Shown: in pieces, positions 7,087 through 16,504 of the stretch
How positions within the stretch are numbered: position 1 is the first letter of the stretch
Layout: every line of letters starts with the position of its first letter
Assembly (NCBI GenBank): GCA_944326305.1
Contig: CALVDL010000020.1
Coordinates: 1-59,838, forward strand
Length of the DNA stretch: 59,838 nucleotides
DNA from: an uncultured Bacteroidales bacterium
GTDB lineage: Bacteria; Bacteroidota; Bacteroidia; Bacteroidales; UBA932
Reading direction: 5' to 3'
Position numbers and translations under genes: made by a program
Notes under the pieces: model-generated
Databases searched by the model: none
Seen by the model: only the letters and a program-made list of their open reading frames with translations
Told to the model about the DNA's origin: nothing

Positions 7087-7848
7087 TCAGTTAAGCACCA
7101 CGCAGTCGAAATACTCTTTGAAAAGAGATTCCGCCCTTTCAAGCTGTTCCCTTGTGTTGAGCGGCACGCCTTTCAGTTTGTATTCCTGTCCGAGGGCGTC
7201 GTATTTGTTGACCCCGAGGGTATGGTAGGGGAGTATCTCCACGCGCTGTATCATCCTGTAGCCACCAGGTCTGCTCCCGTCAGTAAGTGCCCTGGATCCG
7301 AAATGTTCCCCGAGGGCGCGGATGTCCTCCTCGAAGTCGCTGTATCCCGGCACGAGAACGTACCTGAGCCAGAACGGCCTGTTGTGTTCTTCGAGCCATC
7401 TGGCAGTCTGGAGCGTCTGCGTGTTGCTCCTGCCTGTCAGCGTTTCATGCCTTTGAGGGTTGAATTCCTTTACGTCAAGCAGCACAAGGTCGGTCATGGA
7501 CAGCAGTTTCTCCACATGGAGGTTCCATATTCCGCCATTGGTGTCAAGGCAGACATGTATCCCGTTGTTTTTTAACTCTTTTACTATGGGGATCAATGCT
7601 TTTGCCTGCATTGTCGGTTCTCCTCCGGAGAATGTTATTCCTCCCCGTTTCCCGAAAAAAGGCTTTTGCCGGACCGCCATCTCAATGATTTCCCCTGCTC
7701 CCGTGGCCTTGCCGCCCTCTGCCGGGATAGTGTCAGGATTTGCGCAGTACAGACATCTGAAGGGACAGCCCTGCAGAAAAACAACGAGCCGGAGTCCCGG
7801 CCCGTCATATGTACCCATCGATTCGTAGGAATGAACTTTCAGATCCAT
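7087..7848 (-). CDS. pflA: Pyruvate formate-lyase activating enzyme
   Basis: A 253-residue radical SAM enzyme that abstracts hydrogen from the glycine of PflB to create its glycyl radical. The radical SAM cluster motif CPFRCLYC (CxxxCxxC) is near residue 28, the start region HSYESMGTYDGPGLR is the PflA signature, and ITFSGGEPTMQ (SAM-binding GGE) follows near residue 70. Length is normal. It starts 1 nt after the pflB stop, so the two are translated together, as in most pfl loci. Confidence 0.97.
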   Translation of the reverse strand: MDLKVHSYESMGTYDGPGLRLVVFLQGCPFRCLYCANPDTIPAEGGKATGAGEIIEMAVRQKPFFGKRGGITFSGGEPTMQAKALIPIVKELKNNGIHVCLDTNGGIWNLHVEKLLSMTDLVLLDVKEFNPQRHETLTGRSNTQTLQTARWLEEHNRPFWLRYVLVPGYSDFEEDIRALGEHFGSRALTDGSRPGGYRMIQRVEILPYHTLGVNKYDALGQEYKLKGVPLNTREQLERAESLFKEYFDCVVLN

Positions 7849-7849
7849 C

Positions 7850-10090
7850 TTACAGGGAATTGTGGAATGTCCTTGCTATCACTTCAAGCTGGTGCTCACG
7901 GCTCAGTTTTGTGAAGTTGACAGCGTATCCTGAAACCCTGATGGTCAGCTGCGGATAGTTTTCCGGGTGCTCCATGGCGTCCTCGAGCATTTCCCTGTTG
8001 AGGACGTTCACGTTCAGATGATGCGCACCCTTTGAGAAATATCCGTCCATCATGGTCACGAGGTTCTCTATCCTCTCCTCCGAAGTAGGCCCGAGTGATT
8101 TAGGGACAATGGAGAAGGTGTTGCTTATACCGTCCATCGCGTCATGGTAGTCAAGCTTGGCAACAGAGCTGAGTGAAGCTATCGCCCCGTGGGAATCGCG
8201 CCCGTGCATCGGGTTCGCGCCCGGTGCGAATGCCACCCCTTTAGCCCTTCCGTCCGGTGTGGCGCCTGTCTTCTTGCCGTACATCACGTTGGAGGTGATG
8301 GTCAGCAGTGAAAGCGTAGGCATGGCGTTCTTGTAGACAGGGAGCTTGTTCAGTTCAGAACTGAAATAGTGCACCAGGTCTACCGCGATGCTGTCGACCT
8401 TGTCGTTGTCGTTTCCGAAGCAAGGGTATTCCCCCTCGATGTTGAATCCGTCGGTGAGACCGTCGGCGTTGCGGTGCGCGGTGACTTTAGCATATTTGAT
8501 GGCTGAAAGGGAATCCGCCGCGATTGAGAGGCCTGCCACCCCGTATGCGAGGTTGATTGCCGGGTCGGTGTCAATGAACGCCATCTGCGCCCTTTCGTAG
8601 TCATACTTGTCGTGCATGTAGTGGATGATGTTCATCGCCTCGTTGTAGACCCTTGCGACCTCATGCAGCACTTTTTTGTAGTTCGTAATCACCTCCTCGA
8701 AGTCGAGCACGTCGCTTTTGAGCGGCTCTATCCCCTTGACCATGAGTGTGCCGGTGTTCTCGCAGCGGCCACCGTTGATGGCCAGCAGTAGGGCTTTGGC
8801 CAGGTTGGCGCGTGCTCCGAAGAACTGTATGGCCTTGCCGATGGCCTGGTATGACACACAGCATGCGATTCCGTAGTCATCGCTGCCGCGCACATGGCGC
8901 ATAAGGTCGTCGTTCTCATACTGTATGGAGCTTGTGTCTACAGAGACTTTTGCACAGAACTCCTTGAACCCTTCAGGGAGTTCCGGGCTCCACAGTACTG
9001 TCATGTTGGGCTCCGGTGCAGGCCCGAGGTTGTAGAGTGTCTGCAGGAAACGGAAAGAGGTCTTGGTGACTTTTACCTTACCGTCATTGAAACGTCCACC
9101 TATCGATTCGGTCACCCATGTAGGGTCACCGGCGAATATGTCGTTGTACGACTGCATCCTGAGGTGGCGTACCATCCTCAGCTTCATCACGAACTGGTCG
9201 ATGAGCTCCTGGGCGAAGCTCTCGTCTATGTTCCCGTGGTCGAGGTCGTACTGGATGTAGATGTCAAGGAATGAGGATACATTTCCGAGGGACATCGCCG
9301 CACCGTCCTGCTCCTTAACTGCCGCGAGGTAGGCCATATAGACCCACTGTACCGCCTCCTGTGCATTGTATGCCGGCCTTCCGAGCTCGAGCCCGTAGTA
9401 TTCTCCCAGCACCTTTATCTCTCCCAGGGCGCGGATCTGCTCTGCCACTTCCTCACGGAGCCTTATCCTTGCCTCGGTCATCGGGCCTGTGAGGTTTCTC
9501 AGGTCCTCTTTCTTGGCTTCGATAAGCCTGTCCGCACCGTACAGGGCGAGCCTGCGGTAGTCACCGATGATACGTCCCCTGGAGTAATTGTCCGGAAGAC
9601 CGGTCAGGAAGCCCAAAGACCTGAATTTCAGGATTTCCTCTGTATATACGTCGAACACTCCGTCGTTGTGCGTCTTGCGGTAGTGCGTGAAAATTTTCTT
9701 TACTTCAGGATCGATCTCAACGCCGTTTTCCTTGCAGGCCTTCTCGGTTACACGGAACCCTCCGAAAGGCTTGATCGCCCTTTTCAGGAGCTCGTCGGTC
9801 TGCAGGCCGACAATCAGTTCACATTCCTTGTCTATGTAGCCTGCCCTGTGGGAAGTGATTGTAGAGATCGTCTTGGAGTCGATTGAGCGCACTCCGTTGT
9901 TTTTCCTTTCTTCTTCAAGAGCGCTGAGGCATTCTTTCCACAGCTTGACGGTACGCTCTGACGGTCCTTTGAGGAACGATGCATCTCCTTCATATGGAGT
10001 GATGTTCCTGTACACGAAATCAGACACGTCAATCTTGCGGGTCCACTCCCCGCCATTGAATTTTTCCTTTAATTCCATAAAATTTCCCAT
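7850..10090 (-). CDS. pflB: Pyruvate formate-lyase (formate C-acetyltransferase)
   Basis: A 746-residue glycyl radical enzyme that cleaves pyruvate with CoA to acetyl-CoA and formate in anaerobic metabolism. The adjacent catalytic cysteines are in [14 protein letters not shown] near residue 410, and the radical glycine is in RVSGYAVNF near residue 721, 26 residues from the end, both standard. ATG 10090 (MGNFMEL) is the first start; the second ATG at 10078 is equally plausible. It heads the operon pflB-pflA-ubiA-CPBP and has the best promoter of the core region just upstream. Confidence 0.98.
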   Translation of the reverse strand: MGNFMELKEKFNGGEWTRKIDVSDFVYRNITPYEGDASFLKGPSERTVKLWKECLSALEEERKNNGVRSIDSKTISTITSHRAGYIDKECELIVGLQTDELLKRAIKPFGGFRVTEKACKENGVEIDPEVKKIFTHYRKTHNDGVFDVYTEEILKFRSLGFLTGLPDNYSRGRIIGDYRRLALYGADRLIEAKKEDLRNLTGPMTEARIRLREEVAEQIRALGEIKVLGEYYGLELGRPAYNAQEAVQWVYMAYLAAVKEQDGAAMSLGNVSSFLDIYIQYDLDHGNIDESFAQELIDQFVMKLRMVRHLRMQSYNDIFAGDPTWVTESIGGRFNDGKVKVTKTSFRFLQTLYNLGPAPEPNMTVLWSPELPEGFKEFCAKVSVDTSSIQYENDDLMRHVRGSDDYGIACCVSYQAIGKAIQFFGARANLAKALLLAINGGRCENTGTLMVKGIEPLKSDVLDFEEVITNYKKVLHEVARVYNEAMNIIHYMHDKYDYERAQMAFIDTDPAINLAYGVAGLSIAADSLSAIKYAKVTAHRNADGLTDGFNIEGEYPCFGNDNDKVDSIAVDLVHYFSSELNKLPVYKNAMPTLSLLTITSNVMYGKKTGATPDGRAKGVAFAPGANPMHGRDSHGAIASLSSVAKLDYHDAMDGISNTFSIVPKSLGPTSEERIENLVTMMDGYFSKGAHHLNVNVLNREMLEDAMEHPENYPQLTIRVSGYAVNFTKLSREHQLEVIARTFHNSL

Positions 10091-10101
10091 GATTACGGCC
10101 G

Positions 10102-10132
10102 CAAAGATAAATCTTATTTTTAATAATTCAAA
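10102..10132 (-). promoter_or_regulatory. Consensus promoter of the pflB operon
   Basis: On the minus strand a TTTG -33 element (10132-10129) is followed after 19 nt by the -7 box TATCTTTG (10109-10102), an exact match to the Bacteroidales housekeeping consensus TTTG-N19-TAnnTTTG. It is 11 nt upstream of the first pflB ATG. Confidence 0.8.
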
Positions 10133-10291
10133 TCTGTTGTGCAGATACCGGCAGTTTCCTTGTATTTTGTTAAGGAGGAGACCCTCATGTGCTTATGGTA
10201 AAGGCTTAAGAGACAGTGAAAAACGAAGAACTGCATTACCGCCTTGCCGGAAGAAGTCCCCGTCACTGCGGTGAATGCAGCCTGTCTGTTG

Positions 10292-10615
10292 TCACTGGCA
10301 GATGACATCTATGTGGTTCGCGATGACTTCGTAGACTGTCTTCTCTGTCCCGTCATTCCCGGTGAATCTCGATGTCCTCAGTCTCCCGCACACATAGACC
10401 GGTGCCCCTTTTACAATAGTGGAGAAATCCGGCATGCCTTTGCCGCTCCATGCGACGATGTTATGCCATGTGGTCTCCAGCACGGCCTCGTTGTCCTTGC
10501 CTTTGTACATGAAATTTGTAGCGAGGGAGAACCGTGCGACACGGTTCCCTCCGATGTCAGAGATACGCACATTACCTACGTTACCCCTCAATTCAATCTT
10601 GTTCAACTGTTCCAT
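10292..10615 (-). CDS. ssb: Short single-stranded DNA-binding protein
   Basis: A 107-residue OB-fold protein of the SSB family: NKIELRGNVGNVRI at the N terminus, VARFSLATN, TTWHNIVAW near residue 49 and KGAPVYVCGRLRTSRF near residue 69 are the core strands. It binds single-stranded DNA in replication and repair. It ends with NHIDVICQ and lacks the glycine-rich linker and acidic DDDIPF-type tail by which canonical SSB recruits partner proteins, so it may be a secondary SSB with the main copy elsewhere. It is monocistronic. Confidence 0.92.
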   Translation of the reverse strand: MEQLNKIELRGNVGNVRISDIGGNRVARFSLATNFMYKGKDNEAVLETTWHNIVAWSGKGMPDFSTIVKGAPVYVCGRLRTSRFTGNDGTEKTVYEVIANHIDVICQ

Positions 10616-10925
10616 AATGATGCTTTCTTTTTTGTGTATCGCTGACCGGAATCCTGTGAGCGCTCCATGCCGGCCGGATGCAAAGTAATGCAGAATTACA
10701 GTACGGTGTACCTGTCCAGTCCGCTGTTCTTGTGATGTTTTTACGTTTTTTTAAGAAATTTCTCTTTTTTAATGTTTCTGCCGCCCGGTACTTTGTATTA
10801 AAAAACGAAAAAACTTTTTTTTAAAGGTTCCTGATTTCGCCACATTTATTTTGCCGGTATTGCTGCTTGATCCAAATTTGCGTCCGCAGAAAAAATTCTG
10901 GCAATCTGATTTAATAGTATATACA
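10616..10925. other. 310-nt divergent intergenic region
   Basis: This stretch separates the divergent ssb and zinc-finger genes. It is AT-rich with several A and T runs (10740-10830). A minus-strand near-consensus -7 box (TTACTTTG, 10688-10681) lies about 66 nt before ssb. I see no ORF, RNA gene or strong hairpin in it. Confidence 0.5.
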
Positions 10926-11351
10926 ATGGAAAATCATGTTAAGATGACGGCGTCTGCAGAGAATTTCTATCTGTCAGGGACTGAGCCCGGCAGTACGGAA
11001 GGAAGGTGCCTGGAGTGCGGGAACAGGATTTCATACGGCAGCAGGACAGACAGGAAGTTCTGTTGTGACAAGTGCAAGAACAGGTGGCATAACAAACGTA
11101 CCCGGAACAGCCGGCTGTTCCGGATCAGGGTGATAAATGCGCTTGAAAAGAACTACAGGATATTGTCCGGCCTTATAAAGATGGACGTTGATACTGTACC
11201 GGTGACTGTACTTGGGCAGATGGGGTTCGACTTCAGCCATATTACGGGTTACAGGAAAGGAAGGAAAAGTACGGAGATGTGGTGTTACGATATAAGCTTT
11301 ACCGTCACGGAAACACTGGTGAAGTCCATAGGCAGGCTTGATATCATATGA
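10926..11351 (+). CDS. Putative zinc-finger protein, Bacteroidales hypothetical
   Basis: A 141-residue protein. Residues about 29-61 hold CLECGNRI and FCCDKCKNRWHN, a CxxC...CxxC zinc ribbon followed by a very basic stretch (KRTRNSR), suggesting nucleic-acid binding. The rest has VTVLGQMGFDFSHITG and WCYDISF without a recognised domain. Proteins with this layout are common single genes in Bacteroidales with no known function. ATG 10926 is chosen because it begins near the family start; the frame is open upstream to 10851. Confidence 0.75.
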   Translation: MENHVKMTASAENFYLSGTEPGSTEGRCLECGNRISYGSRTDRKFCCDKCKNRWHNKRTRNSRLFRIRVINALEKNYRILSGLIKMDVDTVPVTVLGQMGFDFSHITGYRKGRKSTEMWCYDISFTVTETLVKSIGRLDII

Positions 11352-11491
11352 CCGCCCGGATGAATAGTCCCGTAGTGGCCTTCTCCGGTCGTCAAATCAA
11401 GATATTTTGCTTAAGTTTGCATTCTGATTACTGGAAAATTATCTTTATTCAGTGCATAATGCCTTTTTAAACATTAACATTACCGTACAAA

Positions 11492-13528
11492 ATGAATAAT
11501 CCTTTGTTGGCGGAATCTCCGCTCAGGTGGGGTGTGCCGCAGTTCGGCCTTATCGGTGTGGACGACTATCTTCCGGCATTCGAGGCAGGGATAGCCGAGG
11601 CTAAATCTGAAATAGATGCAATAGTGGCCAATCCGGAGCCCCCGGACTTTGAAAATACCGTCGAGGCCCTGGAATATAGCGGCAGGACCCTGGACCGGGT
11701 ATCTTCTGTCTTCTTCAATCTGCTTGAGGCGGAGACGGATGACAGGATGCAGGCTGTGGCAGAAAAGGTTTCCCCTATGCTTACGGAGTATTCCATGTAT
11801 GTGTCGATGAACGGACAGCTTTTCGACAGGGTCAGGTATGTCTATGACAGGAAGTCATCCCTTTCCCTTGAAAAAGACCGGATGATGCTTCTGGAGAATA
11901 CATACAGGTCCTTTGTCAGAAACGGGGCAGCCCTTCCTGAGAAGGACAAGGAGATTTACCGTAAATATGCCGAAGAACTTTCCCTCCTGTCCCTCTCTTT
12001 CGGGAACAATGTCCTGCGCTCGTCCAATGCGTACATGCTTCATCTTACTGATCCTGACGATCTTGCGGGGCTGCCTGGCTATGTCGTGGAGGCCGGAAAG
12101 GCTGCCGCCCAGTCCAAAGGGCTGGACGGCTGGGTGTTCACCCTGGATTACCCGAGCTATGCCCCTTTCATGAAATACAGCCGCAGAAGGGAACTGCGCA
12201 GGCAGATGTACATTGCATACAATTCCAAAGGAATAGGAGGTGAGACAGACAATACAGGGATTGTCAGGAAGATGGCGGATCTCAGGATAAGGATGTCGAA
12301 GATGCTCGGATACGGAAACTATGCCGGATATGTGCTTGAGGAGAACATGGCCAGGACACCGGAAAAGGTGGCGTCATTCCTGGACGGTCTGATGTCGGAA
12401 TCGCTTCCGTTCGCGAAAGATGATATCTCCCGGATATATGCCTATGCTTCGGAGCACGGGTTCGGGGACTCCATGCTCATGCCGTGGGATTTCCTTTTCT
12501 GGTCGGAACGGTACAAGGAAGCTGAATTTTCACTGAATGAGGAGCTCCTGAAGCCGTATTTCAGGCTGGAGGACTGTATTTCCGCAGTATTCGACCTTGC
12601 CGGCCGTCTGTACGGGATACGGTTTACAGAGGCGGATGATGTCCCTGTTTACCACAAGGATGTCAGGGCCTATGATGTCACGGATGCTGGAGGAAGGCAT
12701 CTTGCAGTCTTCTATGCTGATTTCTTCCCGAGGGAAGGGAAGCGCGGCGGTGCCTGGATGACTGAGTTCCGTGGCCAGAGCATAAGGGACGGGGTCGAAG
12801 AGCGCCCTCTGGTGAGCATAGTGACCAATTTCACCAAACCGGCAGGCAATACTCCCTCCCTGCTTACCCATGATGAACTGACGACTTTCCTGCACGAGTT
12901 CGGACATGCCCTCCATGGTATAATGGCGGAGGGCAGGTATCCGTCCCTTACGGGGACTTCTGTCGCAAGGGATTTTGTAGAGCTTCCGTCGCAGATTATG
13001 GAGAACTGGGCATACGAGCCGCAGTATCTGGAGACTTTTGCAAAGGATTACAGGACAGGAGAGCCGATACCGGAGGAGTTTATATCCAGGATAGTTGAGG
13101 CGAAAAACTATCTTGCCGGCTACCAGCAGGTGCGTCAGCTACAGTTCGGTGTCCTGGATATGGCATGGCATACATTGGATACGCTTCCGGAGGAAGGTAC
13201 TCTGGAGTTCGAAAAGAAGGTGCTTGAACCGTACCGTCTAATGCCGGATGTAAGCGGGACAGCGGTTTCCCCTGCATTCAACCACATTTTCTCTGGCGGA
13301 TATGCAGCAGGGTATTATTCATACAAATGGGCCGAAGTCCTTGAGGCTGACGCTTTCTCCCTTTTCAAGGAGAACGGCATATTCGACAAGGCGACGGCAG
13401 CTTCATTCAGGGAGAATATCCTGTCCAGGGGAGGCTCGGAAGACCCGGCCGTGCTATACCGCAATTTCAGGGGACATGAGCCTGATCCGCATGCCCTGAT
13501 GGAGAAACTTGGGCTTGTAAAGCATTAA
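11492..13528 (+). CDS. M3 family metallopeptidase (Dcp/oligopeptidase A type)
   Basis: A 678-residue zinc peptidase of family M3. The catalytic HExxH motif is FLHEFGHALHG near residue 468, with the third ligand in the expected downstream helix (SQIMENWAYEP). The N-terminal helical channel domain starts NPLLAESPLRWGVPQF, typical of Dcp-like peptidyl dipeptidases and oligopeptidase A, which degrade short peptides. There is no signal peptide, so it is probably cytosolic. It stands alone between the zinc-finger gene and the DUF2807 pair. Confidence 0.95.
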   Translation: MNNPLLAESPLRWGVPQFGLIGVDDYLPAFEAGIAEAKSEIDAIVANPEPPDFENTVEALEYSGRTLDRVSSVFFNLLEAETDDRMQAVAEKVSPMLTEYSMYVSMNGQLFDRVRYVYDRKSSLSLEKDRMMLLENTYRSFVRNGAALPEKDKEIYRKYAEELSLLSLSFGNNVLRSSNAYMLHLTDPDDLAGLPGYVVEAGKAAAQSKGLDGWVFTLDYPSYAPFMKYSRRRELRRQMYIAYNSKGIGGETDNTGIVRKMADLRIRMSKMLGYGNYAGYVLEENMARTPEKVASFLDGLMSESLPFAKDDISRIYAYASEHGFGDSMLMPWDFLFWSERYKEAEFSLNEELLKPYFRLEDCISAVFDLAGRLYGIRFTEADDVPVYHKDVRAYDVTDAGGRHLAVFYADFFPREGKRGGAWMTEFRGQSIRDGVEERPLVSIVTNFTKPAGNTPSLLTHDELTTFLHEFGHALHGIMAEGRYPSLTGTSVARDFVELPSQIMENWAYEPQYLETFAKDYRTGEPIPEEFISRIVEAKNYLAGYQQVRQLQFGVLDMAWHTLDTLPEEGTLEFEKKVLEPYRLMPDVSGTAVSPAFNHIFSGGYAAGYYSYKWAEVLEADAFSLFKENGIFDKATAASFRENILSRGGSEDPAVLYRNFRGHEPDPHALMEKLGLVKH

Positions 13529-13602
13529 TCGGGCGGATTTTTGTCTTTTCTGCAACACGTCAGCCCGTTTCTGCATCTTGTGGAAGGTTTTAAAGAGAAC
13601 AG

Positions 13603-14421
13603 ATGAAACGGATGAAGTATTTTGGATTGGCGTTTTCCGTAATGTTGTGTATGTTATGCGGCTGCAGTAAAGTTGAATTGGCCGGCATAACGGATGTGGT
13701 GTATGTCGATATTCCTATGTCCTATACGAAAGTGGAGGTGTCCTCAATAATTGAGGTGAGGTTTTCGGAGGACTGCACGTCTCCCCAGCTCGAGGCCGAT
13801 GTGAACATTATGCCATACATCAAAATTTATGAAAAGAAAGGTACTCTGATGGTGGAGCTGGCGAAAGGCCTCAAGCTCGATGACAGCGGCTGGGCCGCAT
13901 TCAAGGCTGTGGTTACGCTGCCTCCAAAAAGGGATATAGAATCTGTTGCCCTTTCCGGTGCAGCCCTGCTCGTATCGGATGTCCTGTTCGGGAATGACAG
14001 GTTCTGCCTTACTGCTTCCGGGGCATCATCATTTACCGGTGCGGTAGAGGCGGATGAGTTTGACCTGAATCTTTCGGGGGCGAGCCTCGCAGAGTGCGGT
14101 TTCCTCAAATGCGGGAACATGAGGTTCACCGCTTCCGGTGCATCCTTGGCGAAGCTTTCAGGCTCCGTGTCATCCTGTGACATGTCCCTGTCCGGGGCAT
14201 CTACCCTCGGGGATATACAGGTTGGCACACCGTATTCACTGGAAATAGACAGGTGTACGGGGGTACTCAGCGGTGCAAGTCTGGCTACGTTCAGGAGCGA
14301 CGGGGAGATTCGCTGCACATTGAGCGGCGGAAGCTCCATATACTACAGTGGGGATGCGGATGTTTCTGGTTCTGTATCCGATTCCGTATCTTCGATTGTC
14401 CAGGAGACAGGCAAACGGTGA
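13603..14421 (+). CDS. DUF2807 (head GIN domain) lipoprotein 1
   Basis: A 272-residue lipoprotein: signal segment with lipobox LCGC near residue 20, then a DUF2807 auto-transporter-adhesin-like head GIN domain. This forms a parallel beta structure, seen here as recurring SGAS/SGAA turns (LSGAAL, ASGASSFTG, LSGASLAE, ASGASLAKL, LSGASTL, LSGASLATF) spaced about 20 residues apart. The role is envelope-associated but unknown. It is followed by a terminator and then by a paralog in the same orientation, probably from tandem duplication. Confidence 0.88.
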   Translation: MKRMKYFGLAFSVMLCMLCGCSKVELAGITDVVYVDIPMSYTKVEVSSIIEVRFSEDCTSPQLEADVNIMPYIKIYEKKGTLMVELAKGLKLDDSGWAAFKAVVTLPPKRDIESVALSGAALLVSDVLFGNDRFCLTASGASSFTGAVEADEFDLNLSGASLAECGFLKCGNMRFTASGASLAKLSGSVSSCDMSLSGASTLGDIQVGTPYSLEIDRCTGVLSGASLATFRSDGEIRCTLSGGSSIYYSGDADVSGSVSDSVSSIVQETGKR

Positions 14422-14469
14422 TTTTTCTGTAAAAAAAGCAGGATTGACTGCAACATTTCTGACATTCTT

Positions 14470-14511
14470 CCGGTCTGACAGATATAGATTCTGCGGCAGA
14501 CCGGATTTTTT
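14470..14511 (+). terminator. Rho-independent terminator between DUF2807 paralogs
   Basis: CCGGTCTG (14470-14477) pairs with CAGACCGG (14497-14504), followed by ATTTTTT. It suggests the two DUF2807 genes are separate transcription units or that readthrough is attenuated. Confidence 0.75.
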
Positions 14512-14550
14512 CTGTGCTGCCTGGTGTGGAAACTCTTAAATCAATATACA

Positions 14551-15348
14551 ATGAAAAGATTTTTTATTTTATTCATGTCCATGTCTGTAATGGCCCTTGC
14601 TTCCTGTGTCTCCGTGGCAGGGATGCGACTTTCCGGGGAAACGGATGAAAAAGTTTTCAAGGTTGATACCGGGTATTCTGTACTTGAGGTGTCAGGGTCG
14701 GTTGACATCCTGTATTCTGCAGAAGCTGACAATGTTGTCGTGACTGCTGATTCCAAAGTGCTCCCTTGTGTCTGTGTAGAGGATGACAAGGGTGTCCTGA
14801 AGATATACGTCCAGCGGAAGGACAGGAAGTTCTGGCGTGGAAACCAGGGCAAGGTCTACGTCGTGGTCCCGGCCAGCTCCTCTATAGGAAAGATTGACAT
14901 CAGCGGGGCTTCGGATTTTGAGAGCGATGCCGTGATCACGGCCCGGAGTCTGGATGTAAAGGTAAGCGGTGCATCTGATTTCATCGCGGACATGGAGGTG
15001 GAGTCGTCCCTTGAGATGTCAGTGAGCGGAGCATCGGATGTACGGTCTTCTGTTTCAGCCTGCGGGCTTACCGTGGACGCAGGAGGGGCTTCCGATGTAG
15101 TACTCAGCGGCAGGGCTGACAGATTCAGTGCGTCTGTCTCCGGGGCCTCATCCCTTTCTTCCGGCAAGGCGTATGTAGAGACGGAGACCTTTTCATGCAG
15201 CGTTTCGGGTGCAAGCGAATGTTACGTGAAATGCAACGGCACGGCTGAAGGGAAGGCGTCCGGCGCGTCTACTGTAGTCATGTACGGTGACGGAAAGTCG
15301 CGCATCTCGTCCTCCGGGGCGTCAAGTGTGCATTACAGGCAGGAATAG
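14551..15348 (+). CDS. DUF2807 (head GIN domain) lipoprotein 2
   Basis: A 265-residue lipoprotein with signal segment MKRFFILFMSMSVMALASC and the same repeating ISGASDF, VSGASDFI, VSGASDVR, AGGASDVVL, VSGASSL turns as its upstream paralog, indicating a DUF2807 parallel-beta domain. Start ATG 14551 begins the signal peptide. It converges on lptG, with 30 nt between stops. Function unknown; the pair may differ in partner or expression. Confidence 0.88.
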   Translation: MKRFFILFMSMSVMALASCVSVAGMRLSGETDEKVFKVDTGYSVLEVSGSVDILYSAEADNVVVTADSKVLPCVCVEDDKGVLKIYVQRKDRKFWRGNQGKVYVVVPASSSIGKIDISGASDFESDAVITARSLDVKVSGASDFIADMEVESSLEMSVSGASDVRSSVSACGLTVDAGGASDVVLSGRADRFSASVSGASSLSSGKAYVETETFSCSVSGASECYVKCNGTAEGKASGASTVVMYGDGKSRISSSGASSVHYRQE

Positions 15349-15378
15349 CTTGCGGCTGCTGTCAGAAAAAGTGCTACG

Positions 15379-16470
15379 CTATTTCGGCGCGATCCTGTAA
15401 AGGAATCCCGATATTATGGCATACAGGATATTCGGCACCCATAGTGCTATCCCTGGCGGGAGGAAATCCGTGTAGACGAACATTTCACTGAATTTCAGGA
15501 ACAGGATATAGGAGAAGCTGAGTGCTATCCCGATGCCGATGTTCCATCCAATGCCTCCCCGTCGCTTTTTCGAGGAGAGTGCCACTCCCATTATTGTCAG
15601 GATGAATGCCGAGAACGGCAGGGCGAAGCGGGTATGCTTCTCTATCTGGGCCAGTTTCACATTGTCATCACCTCTCATTTCCTGGGTCTCGATCATCTGG
15701 TTGAGCTCCTTGTATGACAGGGTGGTGACAGTGTTTTTTGTAAGGTAGAAATCCGAGACGGAAAGGTTGATTACGGTATCGAGCCGATTCCCTGTCCTGA
15801 TCTTGTCCGTCATTGATCCGCTGTAGTCCCGGATTACGTATTTTTTCAAGGTCCAGCCGTTGAATGTACTGTCCCATACGGCCGTCTCGGCCGAGAGCTT
15901 GGAGACCAGCCGGTTTTGTTTCACCCTTTCGAGTGTGAACTTGTATGCGGTGTTGTTCCACCTGCTGAATGATTCCACATAGACGAACTCCCCCGGGGAG
16001 ATCTGGTAGTGGATGTTCCTGCCCGTGTTCTGGTAGCTGCTCTTCAGGTACTTGCCGTTGAACTCATCGAGCACCTTGTTCGAGTTCGGGATGATGAACA
16101 GGTTCAGGATCAGAGAGAAAGCTGCAATGAGAGCTGCGGAGAACATATACGGGACCATCATTCTGTGGAAGCTGATTCCGCAGGACAGTATGGCTATGAT
16201 TTCGGAGTTGGCCGCCATCTTCGAGGTGAAGAAGATTACGGTTATGAACACGAACAGCGGGCTGAACATGTTCATGAAGTAAGGTATGAAGTTGAGGTAG
16301 TAGTCGAATACTATCTCTTTCAGCGGGGCTTCATGCGCCACGAAATCGTCTATCTTCTCGCTGATGTCGAAGATGATTACAATGCCTATGATGAGTATCA
16401 GCGCGATAAAGAAAGTGAAGATGAATTTCTTCACTATATAGAGATCGAGTATTCTCGGTTTGAGGTCCAT
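15379..16470 (-). CDS. lptG: LptF/LptG family LPS export permease
   Basis: A 363-residue YjgP/YjgQ permease. Three N-terminal hydrophobic segments (residues about 14-34, 58-80, 98-120), a periplasmic beta-jellyroll domain in the middle (YQISPGEFVYVESFSRWN) and three C-terminal membrane segments give the standard six-helix layout. LptF and LptG form the inner-membrane channel of the LptB2FG transporter that moves LPS towards the outer membrane. It begins 34 nt after the tgt stop, in one operon. The window's other permease of this family is the fused LptF; which one is truly F or G is my assignment from length. Confidence 0.88.
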   Translation of the reverse strand: MDLKPRILDLYIVKKFIFTFFIALILIIGIVIIFDISEKIDDFVAHEAPLKEIVFDYYLNFIPYFMNMFSPLFVFITVIFFTSKMAANSEIIAILSCGISFHRMMVPYMFSAALIAAFSLILNLFIIPNSNKVLDEFNGKYLKSSYQNTGRNIHYQISPGEFVYVESFSRWNNTAYKFTLERVKQNRLVSKLSAETAVWDSTFNGWTLKKYVIRDYSGSMTDKIRTGNRLDTVINLSVSDFYLTKNTVTTLSYKELNQMIETQEMRGDDNVKLAQIEKHTRFALPFSAFILTIMGVALSSKKRRGGIGWNIGIGIALSFSYILFLKFSEMFVYTDFLPPGIALWVPNILYAIISGFLYRIAPK

Positions 16471-16504
16471 TTTATGTCCTGTTTAAATTGTTGACCGGCT
16501 TTTC

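Noticed and set aside
16009..16494. A 161-residue plus-strand frame opposite lptG
   Set aside because: Antisense to a permease with clear membrane segments; no family features.
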